64,000 nt of DNA, from contig NZ_CP041198.1 in NCBI RefSeq assembly GCF_006517815.1, positions 3,038,001 through 3,102,000 of the forward strand, read 5' to 3'. Below the pieces are notes generated by a model. That model did not search any database. It had not been told where the DNA came from and saw nothing but the letters and a program-made list of their open reading frames with translations. A program made the translations under genes and the position numbers. Below, one piece after another: positions 23,161 to 32,466 of the stretch. The DNA is from Pseudarthrobacter sp. NIBRBAC000502770. Its GTDB lineage: Bacteria > Actinomycetota > Actinomycetes > Actinomycetales > Micrococcaceae. Every line of letters starts with the position of its first letter. Position 1 is the stretch's first letter.

Positions 23161-23199
23161 GGTTGGGCCTGTCGAAACCGGATTTCGACCGGCCCAACC
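23161..23199. terminator. Long hairpin between convergent ktrA and proC (dispersed palindrome type)
   Basis: Arms GGTTGGGCCTGTCGAAA and TTTCGACCGGCCCAACC pair over 17 positions with one mismatch around a five-base loop. It lies between two convergent genes, so can act on both transcripts. The core (GGTTG.GCCTGTCGAAAcC) resembles an intergenic palindrome common in Arthrobacter-type genomes, from general knowledge rather than a search here. Confidence 0.7.
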
Positions 23200-23203
23200 G
23201 CCG

Positions 23204-24037
23204 CTACCCAAGCTGCCTGGTGATTTCGGCGGCCCGGTCAGCTGCCGCGCGTGCGCCGGCGGCGATGATGGCCGGGATGCCCTGTTCGTCAAACGTGGCG
23301 ATGGCGCGTTCAGTGGTGCCGTTGGGGCTCGTAACGGCCTTGCGCAGGGCTGCAGGGTCGGCGCCGGGTTCGGCCAGCATGAGGCCGGCACCGGCCACGG
23401 TTTCGCGGGCCAGCAGGAGGGAAAGCTCGCGGTCCAGGCCCAGTTCCTCGCCTGCGGAGGCCATGGCCTCGGCCAGGTAGAAGGCGTAGGCGGGACCGGA
23501 GCCGCTGATGGCCGAGAGCGCGTCCACCTGCTCTTCGGGGACTTCCACGACAGTTCCGGCACCCTGCAGGAGGTCTTTGACCATTTGGAGCTGTTCGGGG
23601 CTGCAGTGCGTGCCGGGCGAGACGGACACGACGCCGCGGCCCAGCTTGGCGGGCGTGTTGGGCATGGTCCGGATCACCGGCTGCCCCGCGGGGAGTGCGG
23701 CCTCCAGCTGGGCGATGGACACGGCCGCGGCCACACTCACCACCACGGTTTCCGGTGACAGCGCGGGGCTGATTTCCCTCGCCAGGTCCGCGATGCCCAC
23801 CGGCTTGACGCCGAGGATGACCACCGCAGACCCCTTGGCGGCCTGCCTGTTGTTGTCGGGTTCTTCCTCACCGGCAATGGCGGTGATCCCTTGGTAGCGC
23901 TGGGCGAGTTCCGAGGCGCGCTCCGCGCGGCGGACGGTGGCCACCACATCCCCCGGGTCCTTCCCTGCCTCCAGCAGGCCGCCAAGTATGGCTTCGTTCA
24001 TGGATCCACAGCCAAGGAATGCGATTCGGTTGCTCAT
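23204..24037 (-). CDS. proC: Pyrroline-5-carboxylate reductase
   Basis: A 277-residue enzyme catalysing the last step of proline synthesis, NAD(P)H reduction of 1-pyrroline-5-carboxylate. The N-terminal dinucleotide loop is FLGCGSMNEAILGG, followed by VVILGVKPVGI, VIRTMPNTPAKLGRG and the C-terminal signature region with ALSAISGSGPAYAF and the AVTSPNGTTERAI substrate loop. The ATG at 24037 gives the normal N-terminus (MSNRIAFLG); GGAGG lies only one base before it, an unusually short spacing. An in-frame ATG at 24064 would add nine non-conserved residues. Convergent with ktrA. Confidence 0.93.
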   Translation of the reverse strand: MSNRIAFLGCGSMNEAILGGLLEAGKDPGDVVATVRRAERASELAQRYQGITAIAGEEEPDNNRQAAKGSAVVILGVKPVGIADLAREISPALSPETVVVSVAAAVSIAQLEAALPAGQPVIRTMPNTPAKLGRGVVSVSPGTHCSPEQLQMVKDLLQGAGTVVEVPEEQVDALSAISGSGPAYAFYLAEAMASAGEELGLDRELSLLLARETVAGAGLMLAEPGADPAALRKAVTSPNGTTERAIATFDEQGIPAIIAAGARAAADRAAEITRQLG

Positions 24038-24151
24038 GCCTCCATCATTACAGTCCACAGGCATTCACAGGCAACTCCCATCCTCAGCGCAGGCAGCACA
24101 CAACTTGGGGTCCTAACGTAGTTATTACCTCATTGAGGGTGCGAGTGATGC

Positions 24152-24173
24152 GGCAGGCATGGGGATGCCTGCC
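24152..24173. terminator. Hairpin upstream of proC
   Basis: GGCAGGCAT / ATGCCTGCC, nine perfect pairs with a GGGG loop, between the end of the leftward phosphatase gene and proC. It has no T run, so it may be a terminator of the upstream transcript or part of the proC leader. A small dyad CCTCA-T-TGAGG lies next to it at 24128-24138. Confidence 0.4.
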
Positions 24174-24277
24174 AGGGCACCGGTGGCACGGCAACAGGTT
24201 TTCCCCCATTTTCCTGTAGCCGGCCCCGGTGCTTCCGCATTTAACGGCCGGTTCACTGGCACCCCTTCGTCAAAGGG

Positions 24278-25267
24278 CTAGACAGTTGCTTCCACGGGTC
24301 GGGAGCCTGCCACGTGGGGTGCCGGCTCCAAGGGTCCGTCGAAGACCAGTTGGTCAAGGCGCCGCAGGATCAGCCCTTCACGCAGCGCCCACGGGCAGAT
24401 GCGGAGCTTCTTGAACTTGAACATCTCCAGGGCGGCCTCGGCCACCAAAGCGCCCGCAAGGACCTGGCGGGCCCTGGCCTCGGATACTCCGGGAAGGTGC
24501 AGGCGGTCTTCCGAACTCATCGCCGAGATCCGCTGCGTCCAGATTCCCAGGTCCGAGGCGTGCAGTTCCCTCTTGACGTAAGGACCCTCGGCACTGGGCG
24601 CAGCACCCGCGATCCTGGCCAGGGACCGGAAAGTCTTGGAGGTGCCGGCCACCACGTTTGCCCGGCCCAGGCCGTCAAATTCGCGGACGGCAGGCTTGAG
24701 CGTGGCCCGGATGTAGCGCCGCAGATCCTTGACGCTCTTCGCGGTCGGCGGGTCCTCGGGAAGCCAGTCCCGGGTGAGCCGGCTGGCACCCAGCGGCACG
24801 GATGTCGCCACCTCGGGAAGTTCGTCCTGGCCGAACGCCATTTCGAAGGAACCGCCGCCGATGTCCAGGTTCAGGATGGGCCCGGCGCCCCACCCATGCC
24901 AGCGCCTGACCGCGAAGAACGTCATGGACGCCTCTTCGCTGCCGCTCAGTTCCTGCAGGGTCACCGTGGTCTCGTGCTTGACCCTGGCCAGGACGGCGGG
25001 GCCGTTGGCGGCCTCCCGGATCGCGGAGGTACAGAAAGCCAGGAGGTCCTCGGCCTTGTGCCGGGCAGCGAATTCCCAGGCTTCCAGCACGAAGTCCGTG
25101 AGCTCCTGCTGGCCCTGGTCGCTGATGCTGCCGTCCGGCTCAAGGTATTGGACCAGGGACAGCGGCCGCTTATGGGAAGCGAACGGGACCGGCTGCGCGC
25201 CCGGGTGGGCATCCACCAGGAGCAGGTGGACAGTGTTGGACCCGATATCGAGGACGCCTAGACGCAT
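24278..25267 (-). CDS. Ppx/GppA family phosphatase (exopolyphosphatase-like)
   Basis: A 329-residue member of the actin-fold Ppx/GppA family, which hydrolyses inorganic polyphosphate or pppGpp. Motifs are GVLDIGSNTVHLLLVD (phosphate-1 loop) at the N-terminus, CTSAIREAAN, LSGSEEASMTFFAV and the phosphate-2 loop NLDIGGGSFEM. The length corresponds to the short, two-domain actinobacterial type without the C-terminal HD domain. The ATG at 25267 follows the SseB-like gene by seven bases, so the two are co-transcribed. Whether polyphosphate or pppGpp is the substrate cannot be told. Confidence 0.88.
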   Translation of the reverse strand: MRLGVLDIGSNTVHLLLVDAHPGAQPVPFASHKRPLSLVQYLEPDGSISDQGQQELTDFVLEAWEFAARHKAEDLLAFCTSAIREAANGPAVLARVKHETTVTLQELSGSEEASMTFFAVRRWHGWGAGPILNLDIGGGSFEMAFGQDELPEVATSVPLGASRLTRDWLPEDPPTAKSVKDLRRYIRATLKPAVREFDGLGRANVVAGTSKTFRSLARIAGAAPSAEGPYVKRELHASDLGIWTQRISAMSSEDRLHLPGVSEARARQVLAGALVAEAALEMFKFKKLRICPWALREGLILRRLDQLVFDGPLEPAPHVAGSRPVEATV

Positions 25268-25274
25268 GGGGACA

Positions 25275-25694
25275 TTATTGCTCGTCAGCGCGCTTGAAGT
25301 CGCGCCTGATGTTGGCAACACCCTCGGGGTTGATCTCGAAACCGTAGGCCGCGCCCGGGTTGATCACCATGCCCAGCTCATCGCCGATGTTGGCGATGAT
25401 GGCGGCGCCCTGCGTGCCCAGGACGTTGGGAGCGGCTTCCAGGTACTGCTGGTCCACCCTGCTGGGGTGCGAGAAGACCGCCAGGACGGGGTCGCCGTCG
25501 GCATTGGCAAGAACCAGGGGCTCCACCTGGGAGTCCACGCCCTCCACCGTGTCCGAGCTGATGATGTAGACCTCGCTGTTGAGGAACGACAGGATGACGT
25601 CCACAGGGTCTGCATCCGGCTGGCCACCGGTGGCGAGCTTCTCCTCGAGGTCGTTGAGCGGCTGGAGGTCCGTGTGCGCGGGCTGTTCAGTCAT
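25275..25694 (-). CDS. SseB-like N-terminal domain protein
   Basis: A 139-residue acidic soluble protein resembling the SseB N-terminal domain family, with LEEKLATGG, SFLNSEVYIIS, PLVLANADGDPVLAVFSHPSRV and GAAYGFEINPEGVANIRRDF. No signal peptide or membrane segment. Function in actinobacteria is unknown. It lies between topA and the Ppx/GppA gene, all leftward, with 52 bases to the topA stop. Confidence 0.75.
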   Translation of the reverse strand: MTEQPAHTDLQPLNDLEEKLATGGQPDADPVDVILSFLNSEVYIISSDTVEGVDSQVEPLVLANADGDPVLAVFSHPSRVDQQYLEAAPNVLGTQGAAIIANIGDELGMVINPGAAYGFEINPEGVANIRRDFKRADEQ

Positions 25695-25746
25695 TCCCCT
25701 AGCCGATCACGATACTGTGGCCGGCGCAAACGCGCCGGCCACGTGG

Positions 25747-28473
25747 TTACTTCTTGGCCGTGGCCTTTTTCTTGGCCGGCGCCTTGCGGGTGGTGGTCCG
25801 CTTGACCGGTCCCTTGGCACGCTTCTCGGCGAGCAGTTCCACCGCCTGTTCCCGCGTGAGTTCCTCGAGGGAGGTGGCACGGGGCACCGTGATGTTCGTG
25901 ATGCCGTCCGTGATGTAGGGGCCAAACCGGCCTTCCTTCACCACGATGTTCTTCTCGGACACCGGGTCGGGGCCGAACTCGGCCAGCGGGGGCACGGCGG
26001 CGCGGGCGCCGCGCTGCTTGGGCTGCGAGTAGATCTCCAGTGCCTGCTCCAGGGTGATCGTGAAGATCTCCTCTTCGGAGCCGATGGAGCGTGAGTCCGT
26101 CCCCTTCTTCAGGTACGGGCCGAACCGGCCGTTCTGCACCGTGATGAGGTTGCCTTCGGCGTCCTCCCCCAGGGCCCGGGGCAGGCTCATGAGCTGGAGC
26201 GCTTCCTCCAGGGTCACGGATTCAACGGTCATGGACTTAAAGAGCGAACCCGTGCGCGGCTTGGCCTTCACCGGCTTTTTCGGCGGCTTGGGCTTGCCGT
26301 TCTTGTAGTACTCCACCGGCTGGTTGGCCAGTTCCTCGTCGGTCATTTCCGGGATGATCTCTGTGACGTAGGCACCGTAGCGGCCATTCTTGGCCACCAC
26401 GGTATGTCCGGTGTGCGGATCCGCGCCGAGGACGCGTTCCTCGGGCGCCGCCGTCTCCATCAGTTCGATGGCCTTTGCAGCAGTCAGTTCGTCCGGGGCC
26501 AGGTCCTCGGGGACGTTGGCACGCGCCGACTCGACGATCTCGCCCGTTTTCGGGTCCACCACGGCGGCAGAGCTTTCCAGGTAAGGGCCGAACTTGCCCA
26601 CCCGGAGGGTGATCTCGTCGGTGATGGGGATGGAGTTGATTTCGCGGGCATCGATTTCGCCCAGGTTATTGACGATGCTCAGCAGGCCCGGATCGGAATC
26701 CTCGCCGAAGTAGAAGTGCCGCAGCCAGGAGGCGCCGGCTTCCTGGCCGTTGGCGATCTTGTCCAGGTCGCCTTCCATGTCGGCGGTGAACTCATAGTCC
26801 ACGTAATCGGAGAAGTGCTGTTCCAGGAGCCGGATCACGGAGAAAGCGATCCAGCTGGGCACCAGGGCCGAGCCCTGCTTCCGGACGTAGCCGCGGTCCT
26901 GGATGGTTGAGATGGTGGAGGCGTAGGTGGACGGACGGCCGATGCCCTTCTTCTCCAGCTCCGCTGTCAGCGAGGCCTCCGTGTAGCGCGGTGGCGGGGA
27001 GGTCTCGTGGCCCACGGCCTGGATGTCGGAAGCCGTGAGCGAGTCGTCCTTGGCAACGTTGGGCAGGCGGCGCGCTTCGTCGGAGTCGTCGTCGCCGCGG
27101 GTCTCGTCCTTGCCTTCCTCGTACGCTGCGAGGAAGCCGGGGAACGTGATCACAGTGCCGGAGGCGGAGAACTCGGCGTCCCGCCCGTCGCTGGACACTG
27201 CGCCCAGGCGGATGGTGGCCGTCGAGCCCTTGGCGTCGCCCATCTGCGAGGCGACCGTGCGCTTCCAGATGAGTTCGTACAGCCGGAATTCGTCGCCGGA
27301 GAGCTGCTTGGCGACCTGGGCGGGGGTGCGGAAGGAGTCACCGGCGGGGCGGATGGCCTCGTGGGCTTCCTGGGCGTTGGCGGCCTTGTTGGAGTACACG
27401 CGAGGTGACTGCGGAATGTATTCGGGGCCGTACAGTTCAGAGGCCTGGCGGCGGGCTGCCGTGATGGCCTCATCGCTCAACGCCGACGAGTCCGTACGCA
27501 TATAGGTGATGTAGCCGTTTTCATACAGCCGCTGGGCGATCTGCATGGTGCTCTTGGAGGAGAAGCGCAGCTTGCGGCCGGCCTCCTGCTGGAGCGTTGA
27601 GGTAGTGAACGGCGCCGCCGGGCGGCGCGTGTACGGCTTGGTGTCCACCGAGCGGACCCGGAAGTCGGCATTCTGCAGTCCGGCAGCCAAGGACGTGGCC
27701 AGTTCCTCGTTGAGGTGGGCCACGTTCCGTGAGGTCAGCTCGCCGTTATCGTTGAAGTCGCGGCCTGTGGCCACCTTGGCGCCGTCCACGGCGGCAAGCT
27801 TGGCCTTGAAGGAGCCCGATTCGGCGCCGAACTGTCCGGTCAGGTCCCAGTAGGACGCGGCCTTGAAGGCCATGCGTTCGCGTTCGCGGTCCACCACCAT
27901 GCGGGTCACTACCGACTGCACCCGGCCGGCGGAGAGTCCGCGGGCCACCTTGCGCCACAGCACTGGGGAGATTTCGTAGCCGTAGAGCCGGTCCAGCACG
28001 CGGCGGGTTTCCTGGGCGTCCACCAGGTCCTGGTCAACATCGCGCAGGTTGCCCATGGCGCGCTGGATGGCTTCCTTGGTGATTTCGCCGAACGTCATCC
28101 GGTATACGGGGACCTTGGGCTTGAGCACCTCAAGCAGGTGCCACGCGATGGCTTCGCCTTCGCGGTCCCCATCGGTTGCGAGATAGAGTTCGTCGGCGTC
28201 CTTGAGCGCGGCCTTGAGCTCGGTCACCTTTTTCTTTTTGTCCGGAGACACCACGTAGTAGGGCTTGAAGTCGTGATCGATGTCGACGGCGAACTTGCCC
28301 ACGGAGGTTTTCTTCAGCTCGGCGGGGAGCTCCGAGGGCTGCGGCAGGTCGCGGATGTGACCGATGGAGGCCTCAACGATGAAGCCCTCGCCGAGGTACT
28401 TGGCGATGGTCTTGCTCTTGGCCGGAGACTCCACAATCACGAGTTTCTTGCCGGTTTTGGCCTTGCTTGGCAC
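25747..28473 (-). CDS. topA: DNA topoisomerase I
   Basis: A 908-residue type IA topoisomerase that relaxes negative supercoils. The N-terminal TOPRIM domain begins KKLVIVESPAKSKTIAKYLG, with LATDGDREGEAIAWHL; the active-site tyrosine is Tyr324 in ITYMRTDS. The C-terminus lacks zinc-cysteine ribbons and instead has repeated TopA C-terminal modules containing G(R/K)FGPYL or GRYGAYVTE, ending in a lysine-rich tail, the actinobacterial form. The start is GTG at 28473, with TAGGAG five bases upstream; an upstream in-frame extension of 14 codons is not conserved in type. Essential housekeeping gene. Confidence 0.95.
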   Translation of the reverse strand: MPSKAKTGKKLVIVESPAKSKTIAKYLGEGFIVEASIGHIRDLPQPSELPAELKKTSVGKFAVDIDHDFKPYYVVSPDKKKKVTELKAALKDADELYLATDGDREGEAIAWHLLEVLKPKVPVYRMTFGEITKEAIQRAMGNLRDVDQDLVDAQETRRVLDRLYGYEISPVLWRKVARGLSAGRVQSVVTRMVVDRERERMAFKAASYWDLTGQFGAESGSFKAKLAAVDGAKVATGRDFNDNGELTSRNVAHLNEELATSLAAGLQNADFRVRSVDTKPYTRRPAAPFTTSTLQQEAGRKLRFSSKSTMQIAQRLYENGYITYMRTDSSALSDEAITAARRQASELYGPEYIPQSPRVYSNKAANAQEAHEAIRPAGDSFRTPAQVAKQLSGDEFRLYELIWKRTVASQMGDAKGSTATIRLGAVSSDGRDAEFSASGTVITFPGFLAAYEEGKDETRGDDDSDEARRLPNVAKDDSLTASDIQAVGHETSPPPRYTEASLTAELEKKGIGRPSTYASTISTIQDRGYVRKQGSALVPSWIAFSVIRLLEQHFSDYVDYEFTADMEGDLDKIANGQEAGASWLRHFYFGEDSDPGLLSIVNNLGEIDAREINSIPITDEITLRVGKFGPYLESSAAVVDPKTGEIVESARANVPEDLAPDELTAAKAIELMETAAPEERVLGADPHTGHTVVAKNGRYGAYVTEIIPEMTDEELANQPVEYYKNGKPKPPKKPVKAKPRTGSLFKSMTVESVTLEEALQLMSLPRALGEDAEGNLITVQNGRFGPYLKKGTDSRSIGSEEEIFTITLEQALEIYSQPKQRGARAAVPPLAEFGPDPVSEKNIVVKEGRFGPYITDGITNITVPRATSLEELTREQAVELLAEKRAKGPVKRTTTRKAPAKKKATAKK

Positions 28474-28596
28474 GGTGCTCCTACAGAAAAAGGTTGCTGG
28501 GGCAGATGAGCCCATGTCCGCCTAGTTCACCATATTTTGGGCAATCGTGCGCATTCCTGTGGAAAAGACGGGGCTCCGATGAGGGCTTGAGGGGGC

Positions 28597-30246
28597 TTAT
28601 TCCAGGGCCGGATTTCCAGCCGGGACCAGGAAGCCGTCCCGGACCAGGTTGGCCACGTCGGCGAGCAGTGCACCCTGGAAGGTCCCGGCGTCGAAGCCCT
28701 CGCCGCCGCCCAGGAGGGCCTCCAAAGCCCCGGCGATCTGCCCGGCGGTGAGGTCGCCGTCGCACGCGGACACAAAGCCGGCCAGCTCGGTACTCATCAG
28801 GTTGGTCCGCCGCAGCCCGGCACCCTGCCGGAGCAGGATTACGCCAGGATGTTCTGCGCCTGGGCGCTGGTGGCGCTCCTCGGTGACGTCGTCCGCCACG
28901 AGCAGGTGCGTGCCGCCAAGGTCGTGGGCGGCGAGCCAGTCGCTGCGTTCGACGGCGGCACCCAGGTGGGGGCCGATTGGCTGCTCGATGGGGTAGGTGA
29001 TTTCCTCGAAGCGGCTGATGGCGGCAGGTTTTCCGTCTGCGGGGCGGCGCAGCCAGACCATGCCGAAGCCAATGCCGGCCACATCCCGGGAGCCGAAATC
29101 GGCGAGGTAGGCGGCGTAAGCGTCCCGGTAATGCTGCCGGTCCCGGGACTCGGAGGCGTCCCGCAGCCAGGTTTCGGCGTATTGTTCCGGGCTGACCAGC
29201 TCCCGTTGGATGAACCAGGCGTCCGTGCCCTGCCGCACCCAGGACTGTGGCCGTTCTTCCCAGCTGCTGCCGGCGGCGACTTCCCAGTTGCCAAGCATCT
29301 GGGCCCACCCGCCGGGTGCCAAAACGCCTGGCAGGCCGGCCACCAGGGAGGCCACGATCCCGTCACCGGGCAGGCCGCCGTCGCGGTAGGTGAACTGGTC
29401 CGCCGCGTCCTCGCCGGCACTGCGCGGGGTGATCACGAACGGCGGGTTGGAGACCACCAGGCCGAATTCTTCACCGGCCACCGGCTCCAGGAGTGAACCC
29501 AGGCGCAGGCTCACCCTGTCTTCGAGGCGCGCAGGGTCCACCGAGAGCGCCTCGGCATTGAGCAGGATGTTGAACCTGGCGTAGGCCAGCGCACGCGCGG
29601 AGATGTCGGTGGCCGTGACGTGCTGGCAGTGGTGCAGCAGGTGGAAGGCCTGGATGCCGCAGCCCGTCCCGAGGTCCAGGGCGCGCTCGGTGTGGCGGCG
29701 GATGGTGGTCTGCACCAGGGTGGTTGATGCTTGGCCGATGCCCATGACGTGGTCGTGCCGGAGCACGCCGGCCTGCTGGTGGGCAGCAAGGTCGCTGGCG
29801 ACCCACAGCTCCGCACCGCCGCTGCCGTCGCCGTTCCTGTCCCAGCCGTACGGCCGCAGGTCGGCTTTTGCCGTGAGCAGCCCGGAGCGGGGGACGGGCT
29901 GCACCAGCCCCAGCTCAACGAGTCCGTCGGCGCCGGTGCCCGGCAGCGCGGCGTCGAGCGCTTCCTTTTCCTGCGGCTCTGCGAGGAGCCACAGGCGGAC
30001 GACGGCGGCGAGCGGCACAGTGCCGGCGTCGGCCCGCACTGCCTGTTCAACAGCGAGCACCGCGGGGATGATCTGGTCCCTGTTCAGCGCCGACGAGGCC
30101 TCAGGGCCGAGCAGCTGCGCCACGCCATCGAGCGTGTAGTCCAGCCCGCGCAGGTCGGCGGCGAGCGCGGACAGCAATGCGGGGAGGTCGCTGCGGGGAG
30201 CGTCGGGAGTGTTTCCGGCGGTGAACTCATAAGGGGATGCAGGCAC
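28597..30246 (-). CDS. Large class I SAM-dependent methyltransferase with N- and C-terminal accessory domains
   Basis: A 549-residue protein with three parts: an N-terminal helical region (about 1-150) with winged-helix character, a class I methyltransferase domain (about 155-330) and an uncharacterised C-terminal domain (about 400-549). The SAM loop is ALDLGTGCGIQAFHLL, the acidic residue follows in VTATDIS, and the catalytic motif is VVSNPPFVI. The NPPF signature belongs to N6-adenine and glutamine-amide methyltransferases such as HemK/PrmC. Actinobacteria commonly carry one copy near topA. The start is GTG at 30246, without a clear ribosome-binding site. Substrate unknown. Confidence 0.8.
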   Translation of the reverse strand: MPASPYEFTAGNTPDAPRSDLPALLSALAADLRGLDYTLDGVAQLLGPEASSALNRDQIIPAVLAVEQAVRADAGTVPLAAVVRLWLLAEPQEKEALDAALPGTGADGLVELGLVQPVPRSGLLTAKADLRPYGWDRNGDGSGGAELWVASDLAAHQQAGVLRHDHVMGIGQASTTLVQTTIRRHTERALDLGTGCGIQAFHLLHHCQHVTATDISARALAYARFNILLNAEALSVDPARLEDRVSLRLGSLLEPVAGEEFGLVVSNPPFVITPRSAGEDAADQFTYRDGGLPGDGIVASLVAGLPGVLAPGGWAQMLGNWEVAAGSSWEERPQSWVRQGTDAWFIQRELVSPEQYAETWLRDASESRDRQHYRDAYAAYLADFGSRDVAGIGFGMVWLRRPADGKPAAISRFEEITYPIEQPIGPHLGAAVERSDWLAAHDLGGTHLLVADDVTEERHQRPGAEHPGVILLRQGAGLRRTNLMSTELAGFVSACDGDLTAGQIAGALEALLGGGEGFDAGTFQGALLADVANLVRDGFLVPAGNPALE

Positions 30247-30289
30247 CGCTCAAGTTTAGTCCGGGGTGGGTGCGGGGTACGGTGGTCCC

Positions 30290-30763
30290 ATGCCTTCCCG
30301 CCCCGCCTTCCTTCCGCACGCCCGCACGGCGGCCGCTGTTCGCCGTTCGCTGCCGGGGGCAGTGGCTGCCGCCGGCCTCTGCCTTGCCGTGGCAGGGTGT
30401 TCACCGTCGAATCCGGTGGAGAACGCAGATGTATCGGCGTGGCGGGCCACCGCGATGCCATCCTCCCCGGCGGGTGTTGTGCTGCAGGATTCCGGCAAGA
30501 TCCTCAACCGGGACCGCATTGTGCAGGAGGCCGCCAGGGTTCCCGCGGGCAGCTACACGCTCACTGCGGTGTGCGACGGCACCGGCAAAGCCTTCTTCGC
30601 CGTGTCCCTGGACGGCAAGGCCTTAACGGAAGCCGGAGCCGCCTGCAACGGCCGGCAAGAGACCACCAGGATCAGCCTGCCCGCCGCGGGCCGGGTCGAA
30701 ATCAGCAGCTCCAGCGTGGACGCTCCGCTGCTGTACGCCTACCAGCTGGCACCGGCGCAATAA
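30290..30763 (+). CDS. Putative lipoprotein, paralogue of the next gene
   Basis: A 157-residue protein with a signal peptide and lipobox LAVAGC (Cys37), so it is likely anchored outside the membrane. The mature part (about 45-157) is beta-rich with two cysteines (TAVCDGTG and GAACNGRQ), which may form a disulfide. The pattern GSYTLTAVC...VSLDGKALTEAGAACN...INLP-type strand order recurs in the next gene, so the two look like a tandem duplication. No family with a known function is recognised. It is divergent from the methyltransferase gene, with 43 bases between. Confidence 0.7.
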   Translation: MPSRPAFLPHARTAAAVRRSLPGAVAAAGLCLAVAGCSPSNPVENADVSAWRATAMPSSPAGVVLQDSGKILNRDRIVQEAARVPAGSYTLTAVCDGTGKAFFAVSLDGKALTEAGAACNGRQETTRISLPAAGRVEISSSSVDAPLLYAYQLAPAQ

Positions 30764-30813
30764 CGCCCGTTCCGGCTCTGGCCTGCCGCCCGGCGGGGGC
30801 TTAAAGTCGGACT

Positions 30814-31377
30814 ATGCCCAGCGTGCGGGGAATCTCCGCGTCCCTTCCGGAAGGGACAGCACGGGCGCCGCTGGCACCGAAGGCGGCCGCCGCCGTCGCC
30901 CTTGGACTTGTGCTTGCGGCAGGTGCCCTGTCCGGCTGTGAATATTCGTACGACGACGGCCGGGCCTCCAGCGCGCAGGGCACCACGACTGCTGCCCCGG
31001 CGCCGGCGTTCACGCGCGACCCGCTGCAGCAGGATCCGGTTGGCGAGGCCGATCTGGGGGACTGGGAATCACGGGCGCTTCCGGGCACCACGGGTCCCGT
31101 GGTCCAGGCGGAGGCAGGACTGCTCGCTGCCGGTGAAGTCCGGACGGTCCGGTCGCCGGTGCTGGAAACCGGGACCTACATGCTGGCCATCGCGTGCCGC
31201 AGCCAGCGCCGGGTGACCTTCACGGTCAGTACGGAGACCCTCACCCTGGTGGACCTGGGCCTGCGGTGCGGCATCAACCGCCAAAACGTCATTTATGTAT
31301 CGACGGACAGCGTGCTAACGGTCAGGGTGGAAGCCCGGACCGCAGCGAACTACGCGTTCCGTGTGCAACGGCTCTGA
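30814..31377 (+). CDS. Putative lipoprotein, paralogue of the previous gene
   Basis: A 187-residue protein with a long N-region, a hydrophobic core (AAAAVALGLVLAAGAL) and lipobox LSGC (Cys42). The mature part mirrors the preceding gene: VVQAEAGLL, ETGTYMLAIACRS, VTFTVSTETLTLVDLGLRCG, then short beta strands, again with two cysteines about 30 residues apart. It lies 50 bases downstream of its paralogue and probably shares its transcript. Sequence between the two has drifted, so roles may differ. Function unknown; the compact beta domain suggests a cell-envelope binding role. Confidence 0.7.
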   Translation: MPSVRGISASLPEGTARAPLAPKAAAAVALGLVLAAGALSGCEYSYDDGRASSAQGTTTAAPAPAFTRDPLQQDPVGEADLGDWESRALPGTTGPVVQAEAGLLAAGEVRTVRSPVLETGTYMLAIACRSQRRVTFTVSTETLTLVDLGLRCGINRQNVIYVSTDSVLTVRVEARTAANYAFRVQRL

Positions 31378-31435
31378 CGCCCTGCCGTTACAGGGACAGG
31401 CGCGGTAACCTTACCGGCGCTGTCCGTTGCCGGGG

Positions 31436-32332
31436 TCAGGCCGCGGCGCACCCGTCCGGGCAGCGGAGCGTCTCCGGGCTCGCGGCGCAATCGGCGCAGT
31501 ACAGCGTTAAAGTGCGGCAGCTCGGGTTGGAACAGTTCTCGAATTTGCTGGTGGGCGCCGAACACCGGGCGCACTGGCCAATGGTCTTGGCGTCATCGCT
31601 GAATTCCAGGTGCATGCGCTTGTCAAAAACGTACAGCGACCCCTCCCAGAGGCCCTGGTCCTTGAACGCCTCGCCGTAGCGGACAATCCCGCCGTCCAGC
31701 TGGTAAACCTCTTTGAAGCCGCGGTTCACCATGAGGCTGGACAGGACCTCGCAGCGGATGCCCCCGGTGCAGTAGGTCACCACCGGCTTGTCCTTCAGGG
31801 AGTCGTACTTGCCCGAGTCGAGTTCCTTGATGAAGTCGTGCGTGGTGGCGACGTCCGGCACCACGGCGTCCTTGAACCTGCCGATCTGGGCTTCGAAGGC
31901 GTTCCGGCCGTCGAAGAAGACCACGTCCTCGCCGTCCCTCTTCCTGGAGTCAACGAGCTCGTGGAGCTGCTCCGGCTTCAGGTGCTTCCCGCCGCCCACC
32001 ACGCCCCCGGCGTCAACCTTGAGTTCCCCCGGCGCGCCGAAGGAGACGATCTCGTCCCGGACCTTCACGCTGAGCCGCGGGAAGTCTGCCGCGCCGCCAT
32101 CGGACCATTTGACGTCGATGTCCCGGAACCCGGCGTACTCCCGGGTGGTCTTGACGTACTGCTTAACTGCACCGATTTCCCCGCCCACGGTGGCGTTGAT
32201 CCCGTCCCTGGAAATGATGATGCGGCCGGTCAGTCCCAGCTTTTCGCACAGGGCACGCTGCCAAAGGCGGACAGCCTCCGGGTCTGGAAGGGGGGTAAAA
32301 CCGTAAAAGAGCACAATCTTGTTCAAAGCCAC
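31436..32332 (-). CDS. trhO: Rhodanese-like tRNA uridine(34) hydroxylase
   Basis: A 298-residue protein of the UPF0176/TrhO family, which hydroxylates uridine 34 of certain tRNAs. It has an N-terminal acylphosphatase-like domain ([31 protein letters not shown]), a central rhodanese domain with the active-site loop CTGGIRCE (Cys188, Cys194) and a C-terminal cysteine-rich stretch ([19 protein letters not shown]). The start is GTG at 32332, which gives the standard N-terminus; no ribosome-binding site precedes it, so the message may be leaderless. It converges on the lipoprotein pair. Confidence 0.9.
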   Translation of the reverse strand: MALNKIVLFYGFTPLPDPEAVRLWQRALCEKLGLTGRIIISRDGINATVGGEIGAVKQYVKTTREYAGFRDIDVKWSDGGAADFPRLSVKVRDEIVSFGAPGELKVDAGGVVGGGKHLKPEQLHELVDSRKRDGEDVVFFDGRNAFEAQIGRFKDAVVPDVATTHDFIKELDSGKYDSLKDKPVVTYCTGGIRCEVLSSLMVNRGFKEVYQLDGGIVRYGEAFKDQGLWEGSLYVFDKRMHLEFSDDAKTIGQCARCSAPTSKFENCSNPSCRTLTLYCADCAASPETLRCPDGCAAA

Positions 32333-32466
32333 GTATTTAAGGGTACCGGCTGGGTTTGCCCCTCCCCGGCGTGGCACCGGCTGATCGGGCCCGGCACTGA
32401 TCACAATTGCATAAGCACTGCGGCCCCCTCTGTTGCTTCCGATCGGGCTGGAATAGTCTTCTTGCC

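Noticed and set aside
24065..24277. Small gene upstream of proC
   Set aside because: No frame with a ribosome-binding site and family features; only a hairpin and a short dyad are seen.
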